From NCBI RefSeq assembly GCF_000695795.1, contig NZ_JNCA01000029.1, positions 22,001 through 86,000 on the forward strand: a stretch of DNA of 64,000 nt. The letters are read 5' to 3'. The notes under the pieces are model-generated. The model made no database searches and was not told where the DNA came from. It saw only the letters and a program-made list of their open reading frames with translations. The position numbers were made by a program, and so were the translations under genes. Below, in pieces: positions 33,975-43,653 of the stretch. Source of the DNA: Flavobacterium seoulense (GTDB lineage: Bacteria; Bacteroidota; Bacteroidia; Flavobacteriales; Flavobacteriaceae). Position 1 is the stretch's first letter. Each line of letters opens with the position of its first letter.

Positions 33975-35346
33975 GATTTGCAGTGTCTAATTTGAAGTTT
34001 TTTTCAATAGCTCTAATCATTTCTCCGGCAATATCCTTGTTAGTTGCTGCTTCGATGCCTTCCAGTCCGGGAGAAGAGTTTACTTCAAGCAACAAAGGGC
34101 CTTTTGAAGAACGAATAATATCTACACCGGCAACTCTTAAATCCATTGCTTTAGCGGCTTTTATAGCTATTTTTTTCTCATCAGGAGTAGCTTTTATAAT
34201 TGAGGCTGTTCCGCCAAGGTGAATATTAGCTCTAAATTCGCCAGGCATTGCCTCACGCTGAATGGTAGCTACTACTTTTCCGTCAACCACAAACAGTCTT
34301 AGGTCTTTTCCGTTGGCTTCTTTAATGAATTCCTGAACCAGAATGTTTGCATTTAAACTTTTGAAAGCATTAATAACACTTTCGGCAGCTTTTTTAGTCT
34401 CGGCTAATACAACTCCTTTTCCCTGAGTTCCTTCCAATAATTTTACAACCAATGGAGGTCCGCCTACCATTTTGATTAAGTCGTCAGTGTCTAATGGTGA
34501 ATTAGCAAATCCGGTTGTTGGAATTCCAATACCGCTGTGAAGTAATAATTGTAACGAAAAGAGTTTGTCTCTGGATTGTGTAATGGCAGTAGAAGAGTTT
34601 AAACAAAACACATTTAAAGCCTCAAACTGGCGTGTTAAAGCACAACCATAAAAGGTAACACTCGGACGGATTCTGGGAATGATAGCATCAAATTCGTTTA
34701 AGATTTTTCCACCACGGTAATGAATCTCAGGTTTTTTAGCATCCAGTTTGATGTAGCATTCTTTGATGTTTAAGAAATGCATTTCGTGACCACGCATTTC
34801 GCCAGCTTCCATAATTCTTTTATTGCTATACAATTCAGGATTACTGGCTAATAATCCAATTCGTAATCCGCTAGGTGCTTTTTCTGAATTTTTATAGATT
34901 TCTTTTAGATTGTCGTTGCTTGGCTGTCCTAATAAAAACTGTTTTTCTGGATCGACTAAGACTCTTCCGCTCATGGCTTCGCGGCCTAAAAGCATTCTGA
35001 AGCCCATAGTATCTCTATTGGTTAAAGTAACTTCGATAGGCCAGGTGGCTTCGCCAATTTCTAAATTGGTTTGAATAACATAGCGTTGTTCTCTAAAACC
35101 GCTGGAACTTTTTACAATCCTTTTGTCTATCAAAGGCGCTTCGCAGTGAATAATTGTTTTAGAGTTATTTTGGATTGGGTTAATATCGAATTTTACCCAA
35201 TTAGTATCATTCTTGATGAAAGGTGCAATATTGATAGCGTGTAATGCAGAGGTTTTTGCCCCCGAATCAACTCTGGCTTTTATTGTTGGAATTCCTAAAT
35301 CAGGAAAAGAACACCATTCTTCACTACCTACGACAACTTTATTCAT
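33955..35346 (-). CDS. RimB-like protease domain fused to RimK ATP-grasp ligase
   Basis: A cytosolic protein of 463 residues in two parts. Residues 1-140 are a RimB-type (ATP-dependent zinc/aspartyl protease, PF05618-like) domain with KARVDSGAKTSALHA and the late FRMLLGREAM. Residues 160-455 are a RimK ATP-grasp ligase: SRDKLFSLQLLLHSGIG, PPLVVKLLEGTQGKGVVLAE, RLFVVDGKVVATIQR, GVDIIRSSKGPLLLEVNSSP. In E. coli RimK adds glutamates to ribosomal protein S6; RimB modulates RimK in Pseudomonas. Here both are one chain. The target is inferred, not shown. Confidence 0.88.
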   Translation of the reverse strand: MNKVVVGSEEWCSFPDLGIPTIKARVDSGAKTSALHAINIAPFIKNDTNWVKFDINPIQNNSKTIIHCEAPLIDKRIVKSSSGFREQRYVIQTNLEIGEATWPIEVTLTNRDTMGFRMLLGREAMSGRVLVDPEKQFLLGQPSNDNLKEIYKNSEKAPSGLRIGLLASNPELYSNKRIMEAGEMRGHEMHFLNIKECYIKLDAKKPEIHYRGGKILNEFDAIIPRIRPSVTFYGCALTRQFEALNVFCLNSSTAITQSRDKLFSLQLLLHSGIGIPTTGFANSPLDTDDLIKMVGGPPLVVKLLEGTQGKGVVLAETKKAAESVINAFKSLNANILVQEFIKEANGKDLRLFVVDGKVVATIQREAMPGEFRANIHLGGTASIIKATPDEKKIAIKAAKAMDLRVAGVDIIRSSKGPLLLEVNSSPGLEGIEAATNKDIAGEMIRAIEKNFKLDTANPKQKEQ

Positions 35347-35493
35347 TGTTATTTTTATTGAAATTGGGATTGTTTTGTTACAACGTCAAAAGTAGTTATT
35401 TGTTTTCCAGATGAAAGGAAATGATGTTAAATGAATAAACCCGTTATGTTATGAAAACGTAACGGGTTCTGTTGTTAAATTGCATAGCAACGT

Positions 35494-38043
35494 TTATTGA
35501 TTAGTTGTTTCTCCTGTTTTATGAATTTTAACGGTCAATTCCTGAGCGCCATCTTCGATATCCATGAAAATTTCGTCACCGGCAGCAATTTTTGAAGTAA
35601 TAATTTCTTCGGCAAGTGCATCTTCTACATACTTTTGAATAGCTCTTTTTAATGGTCTTGCACCAAATTGTTTATCAAAACCTTTTTCGGCAATAAATGC
35701 TTTTGCTTTTTCTGATAGATTTAAGTTGTATCCTAAATCAGCAATACGAGCATATAACTTTTTCAATTCGATTTCTATAATCAAATCGATATCTGCCTTT
35801 TCTAAAGCGTTAAATACAATTACGTCATCAATTCGGTTTAAGAATTCCGGAGCAAATGTTTTCTTTAAAGCATTTTCGATAATACTTTTCGAATTATCAT
35901 CTGCCTGAGCTACTTTAGCAGCAGTTCCAAAACCTACTCCCTGACCAAAATCTTTTAATTGTCTGGCTCCAACATTTGAAGTCATGATGATTATAGTGTT
36001 TTTAAAGTCAATTTTGCGGCCTAAACTATCTGTTAAAAATCCGTCGTCAAGAACCTGTAATAACATGTTGAAAACATCCGGATGTGCTTTTTCGATTTCG
36101 TCTAAAAGAACAACTGCATATGGTTTTCTGCGTACTTTTTCAGTCAATTGACCACCTTCTTCATAACCAACGTATCCCGGAGGCGCACCAATTAAACGTG
36201 AAATAGCAAATTTCTCCATGTATTCACTCATGTCAATTCGAACCAAGGCATCTTCAGAATCGAATAATTCTTTAGCTAAAACTTTAGCTAATTGTGTTTT
36301 ACCAACACCAGTTTGACCTAAGAAAATGAACGAACCAATAGGACGATTTGGATCTTTCAATCCGGCGCGGTTTCTTTGAATAGAACGGGCAATTTTTACA
36401 ACAGCTTCTCCCTGACCAATTACTTTACTTTCGATAAGCTGTGGTAATTTGGCTAATTTGTTACTTTCTGTTTGTGCAATACGATTTACCGGAATTCCAG
36501 TCATCATAGAAACTACATCGGCAACATTGTCTTCTGTTACTTCAATTCTATTACTTTTAGCGTCTTCTTCCCATTGTTCCTGAGCGATAGCTAAATCTTT
36601 CTCAATGCGTTTTTCGTCATCGCGAAGTTTAGCAGCTTCTTCATATTTCTGTTTTTTAACAACAGCATTTTTTAATTCTCTAATGTCTTCTAATTGACGC
36701 TCTAAGTCTAATATTTTCTTAGGAACTTCAATGTTAGTGATGTGAACACGTGAACCTGCCTCATCCATAGCATCAATAGCTTTGTCCGGTAAAAAACGCT
36801 CCGACATATAGCGGTTGGTCAATTTTACACAGGCTTCAATAGCTTCTGGTGTATAGGTAACGTTGTGATGATCTTCGTATTTGTTTTTCACATTGTTCAA
36901 AATCGTAATTGTTTCTTCTACTGATGTAGGTTCAACAATGATTTTTTGGAAACGTCTTTCAAGAGCACCGTCTTTCTCAATATATTGTCTGTATTCGTCA
37001 AGAGTTGTAGCACCAATACATTGGATTTCACCTCTGGCTAATGCAGGTTTGAACATATTAGATGCATCTAGTGAACCTGTAGCTCCGCCAGCACCTACAA
37101 TGGTATGAATTTCGTCAATGAAAAGAATAATATCGTCATTTTTTTCTAATTCGTTCATAACCGCTTTCATGCGCTCTTCAAACTGTCCGCGGTATTTAGT
37201 TCCGGCAACTAAACTTGCTAAATCTAAAGTTACAACGCGTTTGTTGAAAAGAATGCGTGATACTTTCTTTTGGATAATACGCAATGCTAATCCTTCGGCA
37301 ATTGCTGATTTTCCAACTCCTGGTTCTCCAATTAATAATGGATTATTTTTTTTACGACGGCTCAAAATCTGGCAAACACGCTCAATTTCTTTTTCACGTC
37401 CTACAACAGGATCTAGTTTTCCTTCTTCGGCCATTTCGGTTAAATCTCTACCGAAATTGTCTAATACAGGAGTTTTAGATTTTTTATTGGACTTATTGGC
37501 GGGATTATTGAAATTTCCTTCTTTTAAACTGTCATCTTGTCCCATATCGTCATTGTAAGAGTCAGTTGCTCTAGGTAAATTTTCTAAGAATTCTTCTTCG
37601 TTTGGTGTCATATTTAGATATTGTTCTTTGGCTACATCATAATCTATTTTTAGTTTATTTAGTAGCTTGGTTGTAGGATCGTTTTCGTTTCTTAAAATAC
37701 ATAGTAACAGGTGAGCAGTACTAACTGATGGGCTTTGGAAAACCTTAGCTTCAAGGAAAGTGGTTTTCAAAGCACGTTCTGCCTGTCGGGTTAAATGCAG
37801 GTTTTTCTTTTCTACGTTACTATCTATTCCTGGGATTGCAGGGCTTAGGATTTCTACCTTTCTACGTAAATGGTCTAAATCAATTGATAAATTGTTTAAA
37901 ATTTGTATTGCTTTACCATTACCATCTCTAAGGATTCCAAGCATCAAGTGTTCTGTCCCAATGAAGTCATGACCTAGTCGTAAAGCTTCTTCTTTACTGT
38001 AGGTAATAACATCTTTTACTCTTGGTGAAAAATTGTCATCCAT
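35494..38043 (-). CDS. clpC: ATP-dependent Clp protease ATP-binding subunit ClpC
   Basis: An unfoldase of 849 residues that feeds ClpP. An N-terminal double Clp repeat domain (FSPRVKDVITYSKEEALRLG) is followed by the first AAA domain (Walker A GEPGVGKSAIAEG), a UVR-like coiled middle segment with KQKYEEAAKLRDDEKR, and the second AAA domain (GQTGVGKTQLAKVLA, then IGAPPGYVGYEEGGQLTE). The short middle domain and UVR motif mark ClpC rather than ClpB. It is transcribed alone, divergently from gyrA. Confidence 0.96.
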   Translation of the reverse strand: MDDNFSPRVKDVITYSKEEALRLGHDFIGTEHLMLGILRDGNGKAIQILNNLSIDLDHLRRKVEILSPAIPGIDSNVEKKNLHLTRQAERALKTTFLEAKVFQSPSVSTAHLLLCILRNENDPTTKLLNKLKIDYDVAKEQYLNMTPNEEEFLENLPRATDSYNDDMGQDDSLKEGNFNNPANKSNKKSKTPVLDNFGRDLTEMAEEGKLDPVVGREKEIERVCQILSRRKKNNPLLIGEPGVGKSAIAEGLALRIIQKKVSRILFNKRVVTLDLASLVAGTKYRGQFEERMKAVMNELEKNDDIILFIDEIHTIVGAGGATGSLDASNMFKPALARGEIQCIGATTLDEYRQYIEKDGALERRFQKIIVEPTSVEETITILNNVKNKYEDHHNVTYTPEAIEACVKLTNRYMSERFLPDKAIDAMDEAGSRVHITNIEVPKKILDLERQLEDIRELKNAVVKKQKYEEAAKLRDDEKRIEKDLAIAQEQWEEDAKSNRIEVTEDNVADVVSMMTGIPVNRIAQTESNKLAKLPQLIESKVIGQGEAVVKIARSIQRNRAGLKDPNRPIGSFIFLGQTGVGKTQLAKVLAKELFDSEDALVRIDMSEYMEKFAISRLIGAPPGYVGYEEGGQLTEKVRRKPYAVVLLDEIEKAHPDVFNMLLQVLDDGFLTDSLGRKIDFKNTIIIMTSNVGARQLKDFGQGVGFGTAAKVAQADDNSKSIIENALKKTFAPEFLNRIDDVIVFNALEKADIDLIIEIELKKLYARIADLGYNLNLSEKAKAFIAEKGFDKQFGARPLKRAIQKYVEDALAEEIITSKIAAGDEIFMDIEDGAQELTVKIHKTGETTNQ

Positions 38044-38064
38044 AATATTTATTTCTAGTATATG

Positions 38065-38096
38065 TAAATTTAGTGAATTACTATTTGAAAAACAAA
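38065..38096 (-). promoter_or_regulatory. Candidate clpC promoter
   Basis: On the minus strand TTTG (38096-38093), 20 bases, then TAAATTTA (38072-38065) approximate TTTG-N19-TAnnTTTG with one mismatch, 22 bases before the ATG. Confidence 0.5.
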
Positions 38097-38299
38097 AATC
38101 GTACCTAAGTACTTATGTCAGCTAATAGACAAAAAAAATGCTAGAAAAGCCTTGTTTTCTGTTTAAACTATTAAACAAAAGCCAATGTTAATTTGTTAAT
38201 AAATCATTGAAATTAGCGTATCGAAAAGTCGTTAGAAATTTCAAAAAGCCGTATATTGGCACGTTTTGAAATGAATATAATTATTTAATATAACAACTT

Positions 38300-40942
38300 A
38301 TGTCTGAAGGAGAAAAGTTAATTCCTATTAACATAGAAGATGAAATGAAATCAGCTTACATTGATTATTCAATGTCGGTAATTGTATCAAGAGCGCTTCC
38401 GGATGTTAGAGATGGTTTGAAGCCAGTGCATCGAAGAGTACTTTATGGAATGTATGATTTAGGAGTAACTTCGAGATCTGCTCATAAAAAATCTGCAAGA
38501 ATTGTTGGGGAAGTTTTAGGAAAGTACCACCCACACGGAGATACTTCAGTTTATGACGCTATGGTGCGTATGGCACAAGAGTGGAGTTTACGTTATTTAT
38601 TAGTTGATGGTCAGGGTAACTTTGGTTCTGTTGATGGTGATAGCCCGGCAGCAATGCGTTATACTGAGGCCCGAATGAAAAAGATTTCGGAAGAAATAAT
38701 GGCTGATATCGAAAAAGAAACTGTTGATTTCCAATTGAACTTTGACGATACTTTATATGAACCAAAAGTAATGCCAACCCGTGTTCCTACTTTATTAGTA
38801 AACGGAGCAACAGGTATTGCAGTAGGTATGGCGACTAATATGCCACCTCATAACCTGACTGAAGTTATCAACGGTACATTGGCTTACCTTGATAATAATG
38901 ATATTGAAGTGGACGAATTAATGACGTATATTAAAGCTCCGGATTTTCCAACCGGAGGTGTAATATATGGTTATGAAGGCGTTCGTGAAGCTTTTAAAAC
39001 TGGTAGAGGACGTATTGTTATGCGTGCGAAAGTTGGTTTTGAAGAAGTTGACGGAAGAGAATGTATTGTTGTTACTGAAATTCCATATCAGGTTAACAAA
39101 GCAGATATGATTAAACGTACTGCTGATTTAGTTAACGAGAAAAAAATTGAAGGAATTGTTAACATTCGGGACGAATCGGATAGAAATGGTATGCGTATCG
39201 TTTATATCCTGAAACGTGATGCTACGCCAAACGTAGTTTTGAATACTTTATATAAATTTACACAATTACAATCTTCTTTTAGTGTAAACAATATTGCATT
39301 AGTAAAAGGTCGCCCACAAATGTTGAATCTAAAAGATATGATTCACTATTTTATTGAGCACCGTCATGATGTTGTTGTTAGAAGAACACAATTTGAATTA
39401 CGTAAAGCTGAGGAAAGAGCACATATCCTTGAAGGATTAATTATTGCTTCAGATAATATTGACGAAGTAATTGCAATTATCAGAGGTTCTAAAAATACTG
39501 AGGAAGCTCGTGAAAAATTAATCGAAAGATTCAAATTATCAGATATTCAGGCTCGTGCTATTGTTGAGATGCGTTTGCGTCAGTTAACTGGTCTGGAGCA
39601 GGACAAATTAAGAGCTGAGTACGAAGAATTAATGAAGTTAATTGACCACTTGAAAGCTTTACTTGCTGATGTTAATTTAAGAACAGAGTTAATCAAAGAA
39701 GAGCTTACTGAAATTCGTGATAAATATGGAGACGAAAGACGTTCTCAAATTGAATATTCAGGAGGTGATGTAAGTATCGAAGATTTAATTGCCGATGAAA
39801 ATGTGGTAATTACGATTTCGCATGCAGGTTATATCAAACGTACAAATCTATCAGAATACAAAACGCAAAATAGAGGTGGAGTTGGTCAAAAAAGTGCCGG
39901 AACAAGAGATCAGGATTTCTTAGAGCACATGTTTGTGGCAACAAATCATCAGTACATGATGTTCTTTACCCAAAAAGGGAAATGTTTCTGGATGCGTGTT
40001 TATGAAATTCCGGAAGGAACTAAAACAGCTAAAGGTAGAGCAATTCAGAATTTGATTAATATTGAAAGCGATGACAAGGTAAAAGCATTTATTTGTACTC
40101 AGGATTTAAAAGATCAGGATTATATTAAGACTCATAACTTAGTTATGGTGACTAAGCAAGGTCAGGTTAAGAAAACATCTTTAGAGAAATATTCTAAACC
40201 TAGAGCTAATGGTGTTGCTGCAATTACTATCAAAGAAGGTGACGAATTATTAGGAGCTGAATTGACTAATGGTGAAAGCCAAATTATCTTAGCAGTAAAA
40301 TCTGGTAAGTTAGTTCGTTTTGAAGAAACTAAAACACGTCCGATGGGAAGAACAGCTTCTGGAGTTCGTGGAATTACTTTAAAAGATGAGTCTGACGAAG
40401 TAATTGGAATGGTAACTGTTGATAAAGATGATATTAACGATTCACAAATTTTAGTTGTTACTGAAAATGGATACGGTAAACGTACCAAATTAGTTGACGA
40501 AGATGGAGAAGATGTTTACCGAATCACAAACCGTGGAGGTAAAGGTGTTAAAACGCTTAATATTACTGAGAAAACAGGAAAACTAATTTCCATTAGTGCC
40601 GTTACAGATGCTGATGATTTAATGATTATCAATAAATCAGGATTAACAATTCGTATGGCTATTGAAGACTTAAGAGTTATGGGACGTGCCACTCAGGGAG
40701 TTCGATTAATTAACTTAAAAGGAAAAGATTCTATTGCTGCAGTTACAAAAGTAATGAAAGACGAAGCAGAAGAAGTTGTTGTTGACGAAGAAGGTAATGT
40801 TATCGAATCGGCTATCGAAAGAATTAAACCGGATTTAGAAGTTCTTGAAGATGACGGTACTGTTGAAGATGATGAAGATGATGATACTGAGGAAGAAGAT
40901 TTAGCTGATGAGGACGATGCTGATGAAGAAGACGAAGAATAA
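38300..40942 (+). CDS. gyrA: DNA gyrase subunit A
   Basis: The DNA-cutting subunit of gyrase, 880 residues. The catalytic Tyr lies in AAMRYTEARM (Tyr121). The quinolone region reads KYHPHGDTSVYDAMVRMAQ, with Thr82 and Asp86 at the positions of E. coli Ser83 and Asp87. The GyrA box region QKSAGTRDQD lies near residue 535. The C-terminal 35 residues are a low-complexity Asp/Glu tail, seen in many Bacteroidetes GyrA. The TPR protein gene follows 34 bases later. Confidence 0.98.
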   Translation: MSEGEKLIPINIEDEMKSAYIDYSMSVIVSRALPDVRDGLKPVHRRVLYGMYDLGVTSRSAHKKSARIVGEVLGKYHPHGDTSVYDAMVRMAQEWSLRYLLVDGQGNFGSVDGDSPAAMRYTEARMKKISEEIMADIEKETVDFQLNFDDTLYEPKVMPTRVPTLLVNGATGIAVGMATNMPPHNLTEVINGTLAYLDNNDIEVDELMTYIKAPDFPTGGVIYGYEGVREAFKTGRGRIVMRAKVGFEEVDGRECIVVTEIPYQVNKADMIKRTADLVNEKKIEGIVNIRDESDRNGMRIVYILKRDATPNVVLNTLYKFTQLQSSFSVNNIALVKGRPQMLNLKDMIHYFIEHRHDVVVRRTQFELRKAEERAHILEGLIIASDNIDEVIAIIRGSKNTEEAREKLIERFKLSDIQARAIVEMRLRQLTGLEQDKLRAEYEELMKLIDHLKALLADVNLRTELIKEELTEIRDKYGDERRSQIEYSGGDVSIEDLIADENVVITISHAGYIKRTNLSEYKTQNRGGVGQKSAGTRDQDFLEHMFVATNHQYMMFFTQKGKCFWMRVYEIPEGTKTAKGRAIQNLINIESDDKVKAFICTQDLKDQDYIKTHNLVMVTKQGQVKKTSLEKYSKPRANGVAAITIKEGDELLGAELTNGESQIILAVKSGKLVRFEETKTRPMGRTASGVRGITLKDESDEVIGMVTVDKDDINDSQILVVTENGYGKRTKLVDEDGEDVYRITNRGGKGVKTLNITEKTGKLISISAVTDADDLMIINKSGLTIRMAIEDLRVMGRATQGVRLINLKGKDSIAAVTKVMKDEAEEVVVDEEGNVIESAIERIKPDLEVLEDDGTVEDDEDDDTEEEDLADEDDADEEDEE

Positions 40943-40976
40943 GTTACAATAAAATAAAAAATTATAAATATTAAAA

Positions 40977-42260
40977 ATGAATAGTATGAATGGTAAATTT
41001 GTAATGCTAGCTTCAGCTTTATTGTTGACTGTTGCAACTTTTGCTCAGAAAAAAGAATTGAAAGCTGCAGAGAAAGCTGTAAAAGGCGGAGATTCGAAAG
41101 AGGTATTAGAACTTTTAAAAGCAGTTGAGCCTACATTGGCAAATGCTTCTGATGAAGAAAAAGCACAATATTATTTCTTGAAAGGAAATGCTTATTTGGA
41201 TTTGGTAGATAAAAAAATAGATGCTGATGCTAATATGAAATCAGCAGCTGATACTTACAAAGAGTTAATTGCTGCTGAGAAAGCTTCAGGAAAGCAAAAA
41301 TATTCTACACAAGCAGCAGCTTCGATTACTAAAATTAAAGGTTTATTAATCAATAGCGGGGTTGCAGCAACTAAAGAGAATAATAATAATGAAGGAGCTC
41401 AAAAATTACATGAAGCTTATTTGTTAGATAAAAAAGACACTATCTATCTTTATTATGCAGCTTCAACTTATGTAAGTGCTAAAAATTATGACAAAGCAAT
41501 GGAATTGTATAATGAATTAAAAAACATTAACTATTCTGGAAAAGGTACTGAATATCTTGCGGTAAGTAAAATTAGTGGAGAAGAAGTTGGTTTTGCTAAC
41601 GCTGCTGAAAGAGATAAAGCAGTGAAAATGGGAACTCACGAAAAACCTAGAACTGAAGAAATTCCTTCTAAAAGAGGTGAAATCTACAAAAACATGGCTT
41701 TGATTTTAGTAGATCAAGGGAAAATTGCAGAAGCTAAAAAAGCAGTTTCTGATGCTAGAAAAGCGAATCCGGATGATTCTTCTTTAATGTTAACTGAAGC
41801 TAATTTGTATTTACAAACTAAAGATTTCGATAAATACAAACAAATCATTACTGAGGTATTAGCTAAAAACCCTAATGATGCAGGATTAGTTTATAACTTA
41901 GGAGTAATTTCTGCAAATGCAAACAATAACGCAGAAGCTGAGAAATATTATAAAAGAGCAGTAGAAATTAAACCTGATTACACTAATGCTTATATCAATT
42001 TAGCGGTTTTGAAATTGCAAAATGAAAAAGCACTTATTGAAGAAATGAATAAATTAGGTACTTCAGACAAAGACACAAAACGTTATGAAGTATTAAAAAA
42101 GAAAAGAGAAGATTTGTTCAGAAGCACTTTACCGTACTTGCAAAAAGCTTACGAATTAGATCCTGATAATACTGATATCGTAAAAACACTTTCAGGAGTT
42201 TACGGAGCTTTAGAAATGACAGCTGAGAAAAATGCTTTAAAAGCAAAAATGAAAAAGTAA
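40977..42260 (+). CDS. Secreted tetratricopeptide-repeat protein
   Basis: A protein of 427 residues with a signal peptide (hydrophobic run ending near VATFAQ) and several TPR units, the clearest being AGLVYNLGVISANANNNAEA and YYKRAVEIKPDYTNAYINLA near residue 320. Either of two in-frame ATGs (40977 or 40986) could be the start. It is probably periplasmic and scaffolds protein contacts. It directly follows gyrA and may share its message. Confidence 0.88.
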   Translation: MNSMNGKFVMLASALLLTVATFAQKKELKAAEKAVKGGDSKEVLELLKAVEPTLANASDEEKAQYYFLKGNAYLDLVDKKIDADANMKSAADTYKELIAAEKASGKQKYSTQAAASITKIKGLLINSGVAATKENNNNEGAQKLHEAYLLDKKDTIYLYYAASTYVSAKNYDKAMELYNELKNINYSGKGTEYLAVSKISGEEVGFANAAERDKAVKMGTHEKPRTEEIPSKRGEIYKNMALILVDQGKIAEAKKAVSDARKANPDDSSLMLTEANLYLQTKDFDKYKQIITEVLAKNPNDAGLVYNLGVISANANNNAEAEKYYKRAVEIKPDYTNAYINLAVLKLQNEKALIEEMNKLGTSDKDTKRYEVLKKKREDLFRSTLPYLQKAYELDPDNTDIVKTLSGVYGALEMTAEKNALKAKMKK

Positions 42261-42276
42261 GTATACAATAAATTAT

Positions 42277-42312
42277 AAAAGCCATCTTTGAATGAATCAA
42301 AAGATGGCTTTT
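42277..42312 (+). terminator. Terminator after TPR gene
   Basis: AAAAGCCATCTT and AAGATGGCTTTT form a perfect 12-base stem around a 12-base loop, followed by further Ts. Confidence 0.85.
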
Positions 42313-42376
42313 TTTGTTAGTAGAATTTGTAGTTTTGCATTTCGAAAAAGAATCTATCACAGAGCAATAAATATAA

Positions 42377-42979
42377 ATGATAGCAATAAATCAACAATAT
42401 CAGTTTTTAATAGAAAATGTGCTTTTTGTATTTGCTTTAGAAATAGAAGCAGCATCAGTTTTTAACGAACAAAATGTCTTATTTACCGGAATAGGAAAAG
42501 TAAATGCAAGTTATGAACTGACAAAAGCAATTCATCATAAAAAACCTGATTTAATTGTTAATCTGGGTACAGCAGGAAGTAATCGTTTTAGTAAAGGTAC
42601 TATTGTTTGCTGTTCAGAATTTGTGCAACGTGATATGGATGTACGAGGTTTAGGTTACGCACTTTATGAAACGCCTTTTTCGAAAGATCCATTGGTTTTA
42701 AATTATGGTTTATTGATGGATGATTTTGCTGTTGGCATTTGTGGTACAGGAGATAATTTTGAAATGGCTCATAGCGAAACCAAATATAACGTAGTCGATA
42801 TGGAAGCCTATGCATTAGCAACCATTGCACGACGGGAAAATATTCCGTTTTTATGTCTTAAATATATTTCTGATGGAGCCGATGATAGTGCTGCTGAAGA
42901 CTGGCTGGTTTTAGTTCATAAAGCAGCTGTCGCTTTTGGTAAAATATTTCAAATAAATAAAGTTAGTGTTGTTGAATAA
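42377..42979 (+). CDS. Nucleosidase / phosphorylase-like protein (PNP_UDP fold)
   Basis: A protein of 200 residues that resembles the MTA/SAH nucleosidase group. The sequence VLFTGIGKVNASYELTKA, LIVNLGTAGS and CGTGDNF are the ribose- and base-contacting stretches, and VVDMEAYALATIA is the purine nucleosidase signature with the conserved Met-Glu. The C-terminal KYISDGADDSAAEDW is also typical. It is shorter than MtnN, so I call it a nucleosidase without naming the substrate. Confidence 0.83.
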   Translation: MIAINQQYQFLIENVLFVFALEIEAASVFNEQNVLFTGIGKVNASYELTKAIHHKKPDLIVNLGTAGSNRFSKGTIVCCSEFVQRDMDVRGLGYALYETPFSKDPLVLNYGLLMDDFAVGICGTGDNFEMAHSETKYNVVDMEAYALATIARRENIPFLCLKYISDGADDSAAEDWLVLVHKAAVAFGKIFQINKVSVVE

Positions 42980-43000
42980 CCAATAAAAAAGGCTTAATTT

Positions 43001-43465
43001 CTATTGATTGTAACTAAATGTATCTGCCCAGTCAGATGTTTTTATCGACGATACCAGATTATCTGAATTCATAAAGACACGCAATTCTTTGTTGGCAACT
43101 TTTTTCGAATATAAAGCTCTAAAACGATAAATTGTTGTTTGGTCATTTTTACTTTGATATACTTCGGCTAATTGAAGATCTTTAAAAGTACCGTACCATT
43201 GTCTGTATTTAGAGCAGGTTTTAGAAAGTTTTTCGATAGTAATATTATTAATTACTGATCGTGTTGCTTCGCTAGTGGTAAATGGTTTGAATTTAGAGGT
43301 ATTACAGGTCATAAGAACGCGTTTTCCTAATTCATAAGCTTTATTCTTCTGACTATTATTTACTTCAGTTAAAGCCACTTTTACTATTTTATTTTCTTGA
43401 TGTGCTTTTTTTGATTTACATCCTACTAATGCGATTAAGCTTAAGATTACGATCAGTTTTTTCAT
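43001..43465 (-). CDS. Hypothetical lipoprotein
   Basis: A protein of 154 residues with a lipobox (IALVGC, Cys16) after MKKLIVILSL. The mature part is Lys/Ser-rich, then has a domain with FKDLQLAEVYQSKNDQTTIYRFRALYSKK that reads like a small cystatin/NTF2-like or DUF3887-like fold; this is uncertain. It converges on the nucleosidase gene with a 21-base gap. Confidence 0.7.
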   Translation of the reverse strand: MKKLIVILSLIALVGCKSKKAHQENKIVKVALTEVNNSQKNKAYELGKRVLMTCNTSKFKPFTTSEATRSVINNITIEKLSKTCSKYRQWYGTFKDLQLAEVYQSKNDQTTIYRFRALYSKKVANKELRVFMNSDNLVSSIKTSDWADTFSYNQ

Positions 43466-43583
43466 TTTAATATAATTGTTTAATTATTAGGTTTGTGTTT
43501 TTTAAACGCGAAATGACTTTATAAAGTATGTTATTTTCAAGAAATCATTCAATTTAATTTTTAAACCTTTAATATAAAATAAA

Positions 43584-43614
43584 AAAGTCATGCTAAAAAA
43601 TTTAGTCTGACTTT
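43584..43614 (-). terminator. Terminator after acyl-ACP thioesterase gene
   Basis: AAAGTCA / TGACTTT arms with additional inner pairing and a T-run on the minus strand mark the end of the long minus-strand operon. Confidence 0.6.
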
Positions 43615-43653
43615 ATAACTTTAAATTAGGGAAATTTAAGATTGCCTTTTGAA

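Noticed and set aside
37118..37558. Frame of 146 codons inside clpC on the opposite strand
   Set aside because: It lies fully within the conserved clpC gene and has no recognisable domain.
40693..41037. Ser-rich frame opposite the gyrA tail
   Set aside because: It is the complement of the Asp/Glu-rich gyrA C-terminus.
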